DNA of 11,277 nt from Acidobacteriota bacterium (GTDB lineage Bacteria > Acidobacteriota > Terriglobia > Terriglobales > Acidobacteriaceae), in NCBI GenBank assembly GCA_021782675.1, contig JAJXUS010000025.1, positions 1-11,277 on the forward strand. The letters run 5' to 3'. Each line of letters begins with the position of its first letter. Within the stretch, counting starts at the first letter, position 1. Below, piece after piece: positions 1 through 5,896 of this stretch. Both the position numbers and the translations under genes were made by a program. A model generated the notes under the pieces. That model did no database searches. It saw only the letters and a list, made by a program, of their open reading frames with translations, and had not been told where the DNA came from.

Positions 1-4
1 AAAA

Positions 5-38
5 TAAAGCACCTGCAGTCTAGCAGGCGGTCGCTTTA
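5..38 (-). terminator. edge hairpin, possible terminator reading leftward
   Basis: A two-part stem is visible. TAAAGC at 5-10 pairs with GCTTTA at 33-38, and CCTGC at 12-16 pairs with GCAGG at 23-27, with a small asymmetric internal loop. Read on the minus strand the stem is followed by TTTT at the window edge, as in an intrinsic terminator. The gene it would serve is unclear, because nothing convincing lies on the minus strand just to its right. It may equally be a bidirectional terminator of a plus-strand gene that ends left of the window. Confidence 0.3.
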
Positions 39-49
39 CGGGAGCAGAA

Positions 50-152
50 ACAACAGCAGATTCCCTTCGGGAATGACAACCAGAACAGCAAAGGCAAAGG
101 CAGGAGCAACAGCAACAGCAAAGACAACAGCAGATTCCCTTCGGGAATGACA
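50..152 (+). repeat. two direct copies of a short palindromic interspersed repeat
   Basis: A 29-bp sequence occurs identically at 50-78 and 124-152. Its core attcccttcgggaat is a perfect 6-bp stem with a 3-nt loop. The copies are separated by a purine-rich spacer made of CAACAG, GGCAAA and GAGCAACAGC words. The arrangement of a small hairpin unit with low-complexity spacers resembles REP-like intergenic elements. From general recollection, such units are abundant in acidobacterial genomes. The minus-strand reading frame through it yields only Leu/Cys-rich low complexity, so this is not a gene. A role in mRNA end formation or as a passively mobilised element is possible but not shown here. Confidence 0.8.
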
Positions 153-169
153 GCAAGAAAAGCAAGTGG

Positions 170-207
170 TGCTGTTGCTCTGGCTGTCGTTCCCGAAGCG
201 AATCTGC
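170..207 (-). repeat. third copy of the repeat, inverted and diverged
   Basis: Positions 185-207 are the reverse complement of the 23-bp core found at 56-78 and 130-152, with two mismatches. Similarity continues into the spacer: GCTGTTGCTC at 171-180 is the exact reverse complement of GAGCAACAGC at 104-113. The copy is therefore a whole inverted repeat-plus-spacer unit, not a chance palindrome. Together, copies two and three could fold into one long hairpin in a transcript crossing the region. Confidence 0.7.
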
Positions 208-232
208 ATCGCTTCCTCCGGTCACGATGCAG
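204..232. repeat. 8-bp inverted repeat upstream of the first HIT gene
   Basis: CTGCATCG at 204-211 is the exact reverse complement of CGATGCAG at 225-232, with a 13-nt loop. It overlaps the end of the inverted repeat copy. It lies 52 nt upstream of the HIT start and could be an RNA hairpin in its leader or a protein binding site. Function is unknown. Confidence 0.4.
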
Positions 233-264
233 CCAGTCCGGCGCCAGTGGCACACCCGCAAGGT

Positions 265-283
265 GGCTTGTACGATACAAGCC
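265..283 (+). promoter_or_regulatory. perfect inverted repeat abutting the HIT start codon
   Basis: GGCTTGTA at 265-272 and TACAAGCC at 276-283 are exact reverse complements around a 3-nt centre (CGA). The right arm ends at the base before ATG 284. The only Shine-Dalgarno-like run, AGGTGG at 261-266, overlaps the left arm and is 17 nt from the ATG in linear sequence. As RNA, the hairpin would occupy the ribosome-binding region or bring AGGTGG next to the start. As DNA, it has the form of an operator for a dimeric regulator. Both readings are inference. Confidence 0.45.
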
Positions 284-622
284 ATGAGCTGCCTGTTCTG
301 CAAAATTGCCGCCGGTGAAATTCCCGCGCGGATTGTGTATGAGAACGCTGACTGTCTCGCCTTTGCGGATATCAGTCCGCAGGCCCCGACACACCTGCTG
401 GTGATTCCGCGCGAGCACATCCAGTCGCTGGAGCAGGCGACGGCGGAACACGCGCCGCTGCTGGGCGCGTTAATGAGCGCAGCCGCAACAGTGGCTCGCC
501 AGGCTGGACTTGCGAAGGGGTATCGGGTGGTACTCAATACGGGCGCGGAGGGTGGCCAGACGGTCGACCACCTGCACCTGCATGTGCTGGGCGGACGCGC
601 GATGCACTGGCCGCCCGGCTAA
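284..622 (+). CDS. HIT family protein, HinT-type purine nucleoside phosphoramidase
   Basis: This is a 112-residue cytosolic histidine-triad protein, the usual length for the HinT/PKCI branch. Family members hydrolyse AMP-lysine and other AMP phosphoramidates. The N-terminal CxFCKI-type motif (CLFCKIAAGEIPA, residues 3-15) is followed by the nucleotide-binding strands and then the triad HLHLHVL at residues 96-102, with H98 as the expected nucleophile. The C-terminal GGRAMHWPPG closely matches the tail of HINT1-like proteins. The frame is open upstream to an ATG at 227, but homologues begin at the MxxxFC motif, so ATG 284 is preferred. No good Shine-Dalgarno sequence sits at the normal distance, and an inverted repeat abuts the start. 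The gene ends 1 nt short of the stop of the convergent neighbour. Confidence 0.93.
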   Translation: MSCLFCKIAAGEIPARIVYENADCLAFADISPQAPTHLLVIPREHIQSLEQATAEHAPLLGALMSAAATVARQAGLAKGYRVVLNTGAEGGQTVDHLHLHVLGGRAMHWPPG

Positions 623-623
623 T

Positions 624-1655
624 TTACGCCTGCAGCATGTGTACCTGGCTGTCCTCGCCATCGTTGTCGGATTCAATGCCGTAGCGGCGCAGCAGGTTGG
701 GAAGGTTCTGCGAGAATGCTGAACGCGGCATGACCGTGTCGCAGCCCGCCTCCAGCGCCTTCACCTTCAGCTCTCCCTGCAGATGCGAAAGGAAGCCGAT
801 GATGGAGGTGGAGCGCTTGAATTTCGCCTTCAGCTTGGGAATCAGCGTAAGCGGCTTGGCGTTGGTGTTGTTCAGATCGAAGACGATCAGCGAAGGCCGT
901 TCCGCCTCGGGCAGGTCCAGCAGCCGCGCGACGGTCTCTTTATCGTTCTTCACGAAAGCGACCCGAACGCTGAGCTTGCGGGCGTTCTCCTGAATCTTCG
1001 CGGTAAAGAACAGATCATCGATGAAGCAGTAGATGCGCACCAGTCCGGTCAGCTCGACCGCCGGGCTGACAGCCTCGGCGTTCTCCTCGCCGGCGCGGCC
1101 CATCGGCCGCAGGTTGGCCTCCGGATTGATATTGCCGTTCACGTTGCCATTGCCATTGAAGTGGCCGTGACCATTGCCGTAGCCGCGATGCAGCTCAATG
1201 GTGGATGGCGGCGCCTCGGCGTAGTTGCCGTTTGCGGCGCGATAGCTGTGGTCCATGGGGCCGACGAAAACGCGCGGCCGGCGCTGCTGCTTGCCCTGGC
1301 GTTTGGGCGGTTGTTGCGTGTTGCCGCGGGAGTCACCGCGCGGTCCGCGCGGTCCGGAGTTGCCGGAGTTCTGGAACTGCCCGGCGCCCTGGTTGCGGCC
1401 TTTCTTGAAAAAGCGCTTCTTCTGCTTGCGGGGAGGGTTCTCGGCCCGCGGCTGCGGGCTGGACGATGGCGATGCCCCTTGGGGTTGCGGCGCGGATGCC
1501 TGCTGGTTCTGTCCGGGGTTGCCACCTGGACCCCTGCGCTTGCGCCGTCGCCGGAAGTTTTGCCGGGGCCGGCCGGCATTCTGGCCTGGGTTGGCGGAAT
1601 CCGGCTGAGGCGTGGAGGAGTGCGACTCCTCCTGAGGGTTTGGTTCAGTTGTCAT
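624..1655 (-). CDS. disordered Arg/Gln/Gly/Pro-rich protein with C-terminal receiver-like domain
   Basis: This is a 343-residue protein in two parts. Residues 1-200 are low complexity: a Pro/Ser/Gln-rich start, basic clusters (RRRRKRRGPGG at 35-45, RKQKKRFFKKGR at 76-87), RGPRGD-type repeats near 102-110 and an Asn/Gly-rich stretch near 159-176. The composition recalls RGG-like nucleic-acid-binding tails. Residues 205-327 read as a CheY-like fold. An acidic pair (D213, D214) follows strand 1, an Asp follows strand 3 (IVFDLNN, D260), and a Ser follows strand 4 (GFLSHL). Where receivers have an invariant Lys after strand 5, this has VMPRSAF, so phosphorylation is doubtful. ATG 1655 is chosen because AAGGAA lies 9 nt upstream; a GTG three codons earlier would touch that site. 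I do not recognise a named family. The role (RNA- or DNA-associated signalling, or scaffold) is inference. The opposite-strand ORF across it is judged a shadow. Confidence 0.85.
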   Translation of the reverse strand: MTTEPNPQEESHSSTPQPDSANPGQNAGRPRQNFRRRRKRRGPGGNPGQNQQASAPQPQGASPSSSPQPRAENPPRKQKKRFFKKGRNQGAGQFQNSGNSGPRGPRGDSRGNTQQPPKRQGKQQRRPRVFVGPMDHSYRAANGNYAEAPPSTIELHRGYGNGHGHFNGNGNVNGNINPEANLRPMGRAGEENAEAVSPAVELTGLVRIYCFIDDLFFTAKIQENARKLSVRVAFVKNDKETVARLLDLPEAERPSLIVFDLNNTNAKPLTLIPKLKAKFKRSTSIIGFLSHLQGELKVKALEAGCDTVMPRSAFSQNLPNLLRRYGIESDNDGEDSQVHMLQA

Positions 1656-1664
1656 GCAATGCAC

Positions 1665-1670
1665 TTCCTT
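1665..1670 (-). promoter_or_regulatory. ribosome binding site that fixes the start of the receiver-like protein
   Basis: On the minus strand AAGGAA is followed by 9 nt and then ATG 1655. The alternative in-frame GTG at 1664 would begin directly after this motif with no spacer, so the ATG is the better start. Confidence 0.65.
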
Positions 1671-2546
1671 GAATTTTCCTGGGCCGGACGCGGAACCGGC
1701 AGCATGGCAGCCAGCACGCGGGTCCGGGCAAACTTCGCGGATCAGCCGTTGTGGCCCAGAAATTTCAACAAACTAGTTGCTTCGCTTGCCTGTTCCGGTG
1801 GCCGATGGTGCAGCCCCGGTCCCGAGAGATAGAAAGAATGGGAAGCGGTACGCTGGAGAGCGCAAAGCGAGAGGGCGCGTCCGGTTCCTGCTTCGAATCA
1901 TCGATTCCATGGATTGCTTTGCGGCAGTGAACGCGCTCTGAATCTGCAGGCGCTCCCGCCGAACGATGAGCAAGCTAGATGCTACTCCGAGGCGAAGAAT
2001 TCAGCAAGCTGCGCTGAGGAAAACGCGGCCGGCTCCCGGCAATACCGCGCCTCTTCGGTCAGTCTTCAGCTCGCCAGGGATTGAGCCGGGATGTCTGCTC
2101 GCGACCGCAGAGAAAATTCCATTCAGTAGAGACACAAGGAGAACCAGGGCAATGCTTTTGAAGGATGCGTTAGACAGGAAACCGGCGCGGAACCGATTCC
2201 TCGATCGCCGGAGTCTGATGCCCGGCTGCACGAAGTTTATTCCATAGGGAAAACGCCGCTCGATACGGGTCACTGGCCTCCCGGCTTTCTGGGTAGACCC
2301 GTCTTGCGTTTCTTTTCTCTAAACTTCCGTTTCGGGCTCCATCATCCCCGCCGGCTCTTCACCGGGTCCATCAGTGACGGATACTCGAAACGCCCGACTC
2401 CATGCAAACCGGAAAGCTCTCCGGCTGCGTCACGCGCCTGATGCATCTCATCGAAGCACGTCGAATGCCAAAATATTTTGTTGATTTTAATAGGGTTATT
2501 TCCAGTAAAACTTCCCTTCGTTCTGAAAATGCATAGAAGCTATAAG
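1671..2546. other. gene-poor region of about 880 nt
   Basis: No frame here has convincing protein character. Short ORFs exist on both strands, including a minus-strand frame at 2001-2273 with one hydrophobic stretch, but they lack ribosome binding sites or recognisable motifs. I see no tRNA, RNase P RNA, tmRNA or SRP RNA hallmarks. Most of the region is GC-rich like its surroundings. From about 2465 to 2560 it becomes strikingly AT-rich, ending in the mutM terminator. The right part may hold 3' UTR or decayed sequence; the left part presumably carries the promoter of the receiver-like gene, which I cannot place with confidence. Confidence 0.5.
2152..2247 (+). CDS. possible 31-residue small protein
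   Basis: An ATG at 2152 is preceded by AAGGAG at 2136-2141 with a 10-nt spacer, one of the best Shine-Dalgarno matches in the window. The frame runs 31 codons to TAG. The product begins MLLKDALDRKPARNRF; it is basic, has one Cys and no membrane segment. I recognise no family and see no clear promoter. The ribosome binding site is the only positive evidence, and the purine-rich motif may be chance. It lies alone in the gene-poor stretch, on the opposite strand to its two flanking genes. Confidence 0.25.
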   Translation: MLLKDALDRKPARNRFLDRRSLMPGCTKFIP

Positions 2547-2576
2547 AAAAAATATTGAAAGCCATAGCAAATGGCT
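2547..2576 (-). terminator. intrinsic terminator of mutM
   Basis: On the minus strand AGCCAT and ATGGCT (2576-2571 and 2565-2560) form a 6-bp stem around a 5-nt loop, followed by a tail that ends in TATTTTTT. It starts 13 nt after the mutM stop codon, the expected place for a Rho-independent terminator. The stem is short and half AT, so efficiency may be modest. Confidence 0.65.
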
Positions 2577-2589
2577 GCCGCGCACTCCC

Positions 2590-3450
2590 CTACTTCTGGC
2601 AATTCGGGCAGTAATGCGTCCCCCGGCCCGCCACCAGAATCCGCCGGATGGGCGTTTGGCAGACGCGGCATGGTTCTCCGGTCCGCAGATAGACGCGATG
2701 CTCCAGTTGAAAGAACCCGCGCTGGCCGTCCGAATCGACGTAGTCCGAGACTGAGGAGCCGCCCAGCACGATGGCCTCCTGCAGCACTGCCTGCAGCCCG
2801 GCGCGCAGCCGCGCCAGTTCGGCATGGCTCAGCCTTCCCGCTTGGCGGCGCGGACGGATTCCGGCGCGAAATAATCCTTCGTCCGCATAGATGTTTCCGA
2901 CACCATGCAGCAGCTTCTGGTTCAGTAGCGCCGATTTAATCGGCGTGCGGCGGCCGCGGAAGAGCGCATCGAAATCCCGCTGCGAAATATCGAGGGGTTC
3001 CCGGCCGGTGCCGCGAAATAGCTTTCCCGGTTCAGCGGAAGCCTGCGCAGCCGGCGGCTCGGCGATGGACAATCGCCCAAACCGCCGCGGATCGACGAAG
3101 CGAAGCTGCCGGCCGTCGGCCAGATCTACGATGGCGTGGGTGTGCGGAAGGACAGCAGCTTCGGCCTCGGCGACCAGCATGCGGCCGGTCATGCCCAGAT
3201 GCACCAGCCACTGCGCGGGCGCTGCTTCCCGCTTGTGCGATGATCCGGCCGGTTCCAGATCGATGATGATGTGCTTGCCCACGCGATGCACCCGCGCAAT
3301 ATGGCTGCCCGTCAGCGCCTTTTCAAGGACAGCGGGCGGCGATCGGAATGGCTCCGGCTTTTCACCCAGCCACACCGAAACAATGGTGGCGCCACGTACA
3401 CGGCGGTCCAGCCCGCGCGCAATGGTTTCGACTTCAGGGAGTTCTGGCAT
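2590..3450 (-). CDS. mutM: formamidopyrimidine-DNA glycosylase (Fpg/MutM)
   Basis: This is a bifunctional DNA glycosylase/AP lyase that removes 8-oxoguanine and formamidopyrimidines in base excision repair. At 286 residues it is slightly longer than the usual 270 or so. The N-terminus PELPEVET supplies the catalytic Pro2 and Glu3 after Met removal. K59 lies in the conserved VGKH. MTGRM (87-91), DPRRFG (120-125) and the helix-two-turn-helix motif GVGNIYADE (183-191) are intact. The C-terminal zinc finger has C261, C264, C281 and C284, with the conserved Arg in AGRGTHYC (R276). The extra length comes from loops near 69-79 and 132-142. The start is fixed by the catalytic N-terminus, although no strong ribosome binding site is visible. 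The gene diverges from purA and ends at its own terminator. Confidence 0.97.
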   Translation of the reverse strand: MPELPEVETIARGLDRRVRGATIVSVWLGEKPEPFRSPPAVLEKALTGSHIARVHRVGKHIIIDLEPAGSSHKREAAPAQWLVHLGMTGRMLVAEAEAAVLPHTHAIVDLADGRQLRFVDPRRFGRLSIAEPPAAQASAEPGKLFRGTGREPLDISQRDFDALFRGRRTPIKSALLNQKLLHGVGNIYADEGLFRAGIRPRRQAGRLSHAELARLRAGLQAVLQEAIVLGGSSVSDYVDSDGQRGFFQLEHRVYLRTGEPCRVCQTPIRRILVAGRGTHYCPNCQK

Positions 3451-3506
3451 GCGTGAGTGAGGGGCGCGATGACGGGTTGGCTTTTCGCTTTATGACCGCG
3501 CAACGG

Positions 3507-3515
3507 TAGTATAGG
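3507..3515. promoter_or_regulatory. candidate overlapping -10 elements for divergent mutM and purA
   Basis: The 112-nt gap between mutM and purA contains the only TA-rich patch, TAGTATAGG. On the minus strand it reads TATACT (3513-3508), a good -10 for mutM with an expected leader of about 50 nt. On the plus strand TAGTAT (3507-3512) or TATAGG (3510-3515) could serve purA with a leader of about 40 nt. No convincing -35 is present on either strand. If both are used, the two promoters would exclude each other physically. This is inference from motif position only. Confidence 0.3.
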
Positions 3516-3562
3516 ATTTTCTCTTGCGAAACAGGCCTGCCTGTCGAGCGGAATGAGCAAAG

Positions 3563-4897
3563 ATGCGAGCAAAGACAGCGGTCGTTTTAGGCGCCCAGTG
3601 GGGCGATGAGGGTAAGGGTAAGATCGTCGACGTTCTGTCGGGACGGTTTTCTCTGGTGGCGCGGTACGCCGGCGGTCACAACGCTGGCCACACGGTCATC
3701 ATCGGCGGTAAAAAGTTCATCCTGCAACTGGTTCCCTGCGGCGTTCTGCGGCCGGACTGCCGCGCTGTCATCGGCAACGGCGTCGTGCTGGACCCGATTG
3801 CCTTTCTGCAGGAAGTGGATCGCCTGAAGGCCCTGGGCGTTGATGTTTCCGGGCAGTTGTTTGTTTCTGACCGCGCGCACGTCATTCTTCCCTACCACCG
3901 CATGATCGAGCTGGCGGCGGAAAACGCCCCCGGCCGCATGAAGATCGGCACCACCAGCCGCGGTATTGGGCCGGCCTATGAAGACAAGATGAAGCGCAGC
4001 GGTCTGCGCGTCATTGACCTGCTGAATCCGGCGCTGATGCGCACGCATATTCAAAACGCGTGCCACGAGAAGAACACCATCGCGCAGGCGCTGTTCGGAA
4101 CAGACCCGCTGGATGCTGGAAAAATGTATGAGGAGTATGCCCGCGCAGCGGAACGGCTGGCGCCGTTCGTCGCCGATACCTCCCGCCTGCTGAACCAGGC
4201 GCTGGATGCGGGCGGCAGCGTGATGTTTGAAGGCGCGCAGGGCACCTTGCTCGACATCGACCACGGCACGTATCCCTTTGTCACGTCTTCCTCTGCTACG
4301 GCGGGGGGCGCCGTGATCGGAACCGGCGTTGGCCCAACGCGCATTGGCACGGTCATTGGCGTGACCAAGGCGTATGTGACGCGCGTCGGCGAAGGCCCGT
4401 TTCCGACCGAGATTAAAGACGGCTCCGGAGAGTTACTGCGGGCCCGCGGCCAGGAGTACGGCGCCGTCACCGGTCGGCCGCGCCGCTGCGGCTGGCTCGA
4501 TCTGCCCTTACTGCGCTACTCGACCCAGATCAACGGGACCGAATGGCTGGTGGTCACAAAGCTGGACGTGCTGGACGCGCTGGCGGAGATTCCGGTCTGC
4601 ACGGCGTATTCGATCGAAGGCCGCACCACCGATACCCTTCCCGCGGATGTGCGTGGGATTGAGTCCATTCAGCCCATGCTGCGCACGATGAAAGGCTGGC
4701 AGACGTCCACGGAAAATATGAAACGGTATGAGGACCTGCCCGCTGCTGCGCGCGAGTACCTGAAATTTCTGGAGCAGGAGTCCGGGGCAAAGATCGGTAT
4801 GATCTCGACCGGGCCCGATCGTGACCAGACGATCCTGCTGCCGGAGTTTGCCGCGGCGCTGGCTACGATGGCCGCAACTCCCTCGGCGCGCGCCTGA
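3563..4897 (+). CDS. purA: adenylosuccinate synthetase
   Basis: This enzyme catalyses the GTP-dependent condensation of IMP and aspartate to adenylosuccinate, the first committed step from IMP to AMP, in the cytosol. At 444 residues it is of normal size. The GTP-binding loop GDEGKGK (14-20) contains the catalytic Asp (D15), and GGHNAGHT (37-44) contains the catalytic His (H43). TSRGIGPAYE (131-140) binds IMP. FEGAQGTLLDIDHGTYPF (222-239), TGRPRRCGWLD (303-313), TKLDVLD (332-338) and STGPDR (415-420) are the usual substrate and guanine-binding segments. The start lies five residues before the first strand, as in homologues; the ribosome binding site is weak. The short Ala-rich tail is unremarkable. 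An ABM-domain gene follows 76 nt downstream with no visible terminator between. Confidence 0.98.
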   Translation: MRAKTAVVLGAQWGDEGKGKIVDVLSGRFSLVARYAGGHNAGHTVIIGGKKFILQLVPCGVLRPDCRAVIGNGVVLDPIAFLQEVDRLKALGVDVSGQLFVSDRAHVILPYHRMIELAAENAPGRMKIGTTSRGIGPAYEDKMKRSGLRVIDLLNPALMRTHIQNACHEKNTIAQALFGTDPLDAGKMYEEYARAAERLAPFVADTSRLLNQALDAGGSVMFEGAQGTLLDIDHGTYPFVTSSSATAGGAVIGTGVGPTRIGTVIGVTKAYVTRVGEGPFPTEIKDGSGELLRARGQEYGAVTGRPRRCGWLDLPLLRYSTQINGTEWLVVTKLDVLDALAEIPVCTAYSIEGRTTDTLPADVRGIESIQPMLRTMKGWQTSTENMKRYEDLPAAAREYLKFLEQESGAKIGMISTGPDRDQTILLPEFAAALATMAATPSARA

Positions 4898-4956
4898 CGG
4901 TTCGCCGCCTTCCCCGCATCTGGCGCCCGGCCTGACCCGGCGCTCTCGCAACCCGT

Positions 4957-4963
4957 AAAGGAG
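4957..4963 (+). promoter_or_regulatory. strong ribosome binding site of the ABM-domain gene
   Basis: AAAGGAG is followed by 10 nt and then ATG 4974. It is one of the few clear Shine-Dalgarno sequences in the window and fixes the start of the next gene. With no promoter or terminator evident after purA, read-through translation from a purA transcript is plausible. Confidence 0.65.
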
Positions 4964-4973
4964 CTTCCCCGAA

Positions 4974-5261
4974 ATGATCACGTTTGCCGTCCGTATGCGC
5001 TTCGCCTCCGAAGACCGCGAAAAGGTGCAGTCGGCCGTCCGTCACCTGGCCGAGGCATCGCGGCGCGAGCCTGGCTGCGTGACGTATGTCCCCACCGAGC
5101 TGGCGGACAATCCGAACACGGTGCTCATCTTTGAACAGTACAAGGACGATGCGGCGCTGGAAGCCCATCGCGCCTCCGCCCATTTCCGCGACTTCGCGAT
5201 CGGCGGCTTGTATCAGTGGATGAAGGAACGCAGCGTCGAGAACATGAACGCGCTGGCGTAA
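4974..5261 (+). CDS. ABM-domain protein, putative quinol monooxygenase (YgiN-like)
   Basis: This is a 95-residue single-domain protein of the antibiotic biosynthesis monooxygenase (dimeric alpha-beta barrel) superfamily. The pattern is typical: a first strand with the start MITFAVRMRF, a helix, then REPGCVTYVPTE (35-46), the strand NTVLIFEQYKD (48-58) with the conserved E of the FEQYKD segment, a helix with ALEAHRASAHF (61-71), and a final amphipathic helix. Members act as cofactor-free oxygenases on quinols or as small detoxification proteins, usually as cytosolic dimers. Substrate cannot be deduced. The start is supported by AAAGGAG 10 nt upstream. It may be co-transcribed with purA, though the functions are unrelated. 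Confidence 0.88.
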   Translation: MITFAVRMRFASEDREKVQSAVRHLAEASRREPGCVTYVPTELADNPNTVLIFEQYKDDAALEAHRASAHFRDFAIGGLYQWMKERSVENMNALA

Positions 5262-5280
5262 GCTGTCCCGTGCGGCGCCC

Positions 5281-5300
5281 GGAAATTCCGTTTCGCGAAA
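5281..5300. promoter_or_regulatory. two adjacent palindromes upstream of a -35 element
   Basis: GGAAATTCC at 5281-5289 is an interrupted palindrome. TTTCGCGAAA at 5291-5300 is a perfect 10-bp palindrome. They end 8 nt before the proposed -35 of the NTF2-like gene, a position suited to a regulator binding site. They could also form a weak hairpin in the 3' end of the ABM-domain transcript, since TTTCATTTT follows. No known consensus is recognised. Confidence 0.35.
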
Positions 5301-5308
5301 ATTTCATT

Positions 5309-5337
5309 TTGACGCGCGGCTCGCTGCGCACTACCAT
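5309..5337 (+). promoter_or_regulatory. sigma-70-type promoter close to the start of the NTF2-like gene
   Basis: TTGACG at 5309-5314 and TACCAT at 5332-5337 are separated by 17 nt, giving 5/6 and 4/6 matches to the consensus hexamers. The predicted transcription start near 5344 is only about 6 nt before ATG 5350, which itself has no Shine-Dalgarno sequence. The mRNA would then be nearly leaderless. Confidence 0.45.
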
Positions 5338-5349
5338 CCGGGTACAGCC

Positions 5350-5886
5350 ATGCGAGCAGCGTACGGTTTTCAAGTCTGGCGGTCCAGGCGCGCACCAGCG
5401 ATTCTGGCGTGCGTATGTGTGCTGCTCGGCTTCGCTCCCCAGGTCACGGCCAAGTCGCTCCCACGCCCCCATCGCCAGCCCAAAAACATTGTCCACACGA
5501 TCCAGCGCCTGGAAGCGCAGTGGCGGCTGGCGCAGCTAAAGGGCGATACGGCCACGATGGCCAATATGCTGTCCAGCGACTATCTGGGAATCTACTCCGA
5601 TGGCACGCTCGCGACCAAAAACGAGACGATCGCAGCCGTCAAGAGCGGCGCCTTGCACTTCACGGAGATGAACGTATCGGACGTGAAGATCCGCGTCTTT
5701 GGAACAACTGTGGTGGTTGTTTCAAAAGCTCAGGTGGAGGGCACAAAGGACGGCGGACCGATTAACGGGACATACCGCTACACGCGCGTCTATCACCGCA
5801 TCAATGGGGTCTGGAAGATCGTCAGCTTTGAAGCCAGCTCCCTGCGCCACCACCGCCATCCCCATCCGCCGCACAAGCCTTCCTGA
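5350..5886 (+). CDS. secreted NTF2-like (DUF4440/SnoaL-like) protein
   Basis: This is a 178-residue protein with an N-terminal signal sequence: basic residues up to R14, a hydrophobic core (ILACVCVLLGF, 18-28) and a likely signal peptidase I site after VTA (residue 34). The mature part, about 46-162, has the cone-fold pattern of DUF4440 proteins. A first helix (VHTIQRLEAQWRLAQLKGD) leads to MLSSDYLGIYSDG, a TKNETIAAVKSG helix, and paired strands ending in the diagnostic YTRVYHRINGVWKIVSF (144-160). Family members include steroid-isomerase-like enzymes and many non-enzymatic binding proteins; a substrate cannot be inferred. The tail RHHRHPHPPHKPS has five His in 13 residues and might bind metal. 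The protein is probably periplasmic. It converges on the second HIT gene with a 10-nt gap. Confidence 0.85.
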   Translation: MRAAYGFQVWRSRRAPAILACVCVLLGFAPQVTAKSLPRPHRQPKNIVHTIQRLEAQWRLAQLKGDTATMANMLSSDYLGIYSDGTLATKNETIAAVKSGALHFTEMNVSDVKIRVFGTTVVVVSKAQVEGTKDGGPINGTYRYTRVYHRINGVWKIVSFEASSLRHHRHPHPPHKPS

Positions 5887-5896
5887 AAGCAGAAGA

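Noticed and set aside
50..207. CRISPR array
   Set aside because: There are only three units, one inverted, with low-complexity spacers that resemble each other, and no cas genes.
20..451. Minus-strand ORF with Leu-rich tail
   Set aside because: Its C-terminal half is the translated repeat array (VIPEGN-type units) and its N-terminal half is the antisense of the HIT gene.
783..1832. Long plus-strand ORF (349 codons) opposite the receiver-like gene
   Set aside because: Its product has no recognisable fold and reads like the antisense of a GC-rich gene. The minus-strand frame has a ribosome binding site and a receiver-like domain.
2001..2273. Minus-strand 90-codon ORF with a hydrophobic stretch
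   Set aside because: There is one possible membrane segment but no ribosome binding site or recognisable motif, and it overlaps the better-supported small ORF on the other strand.
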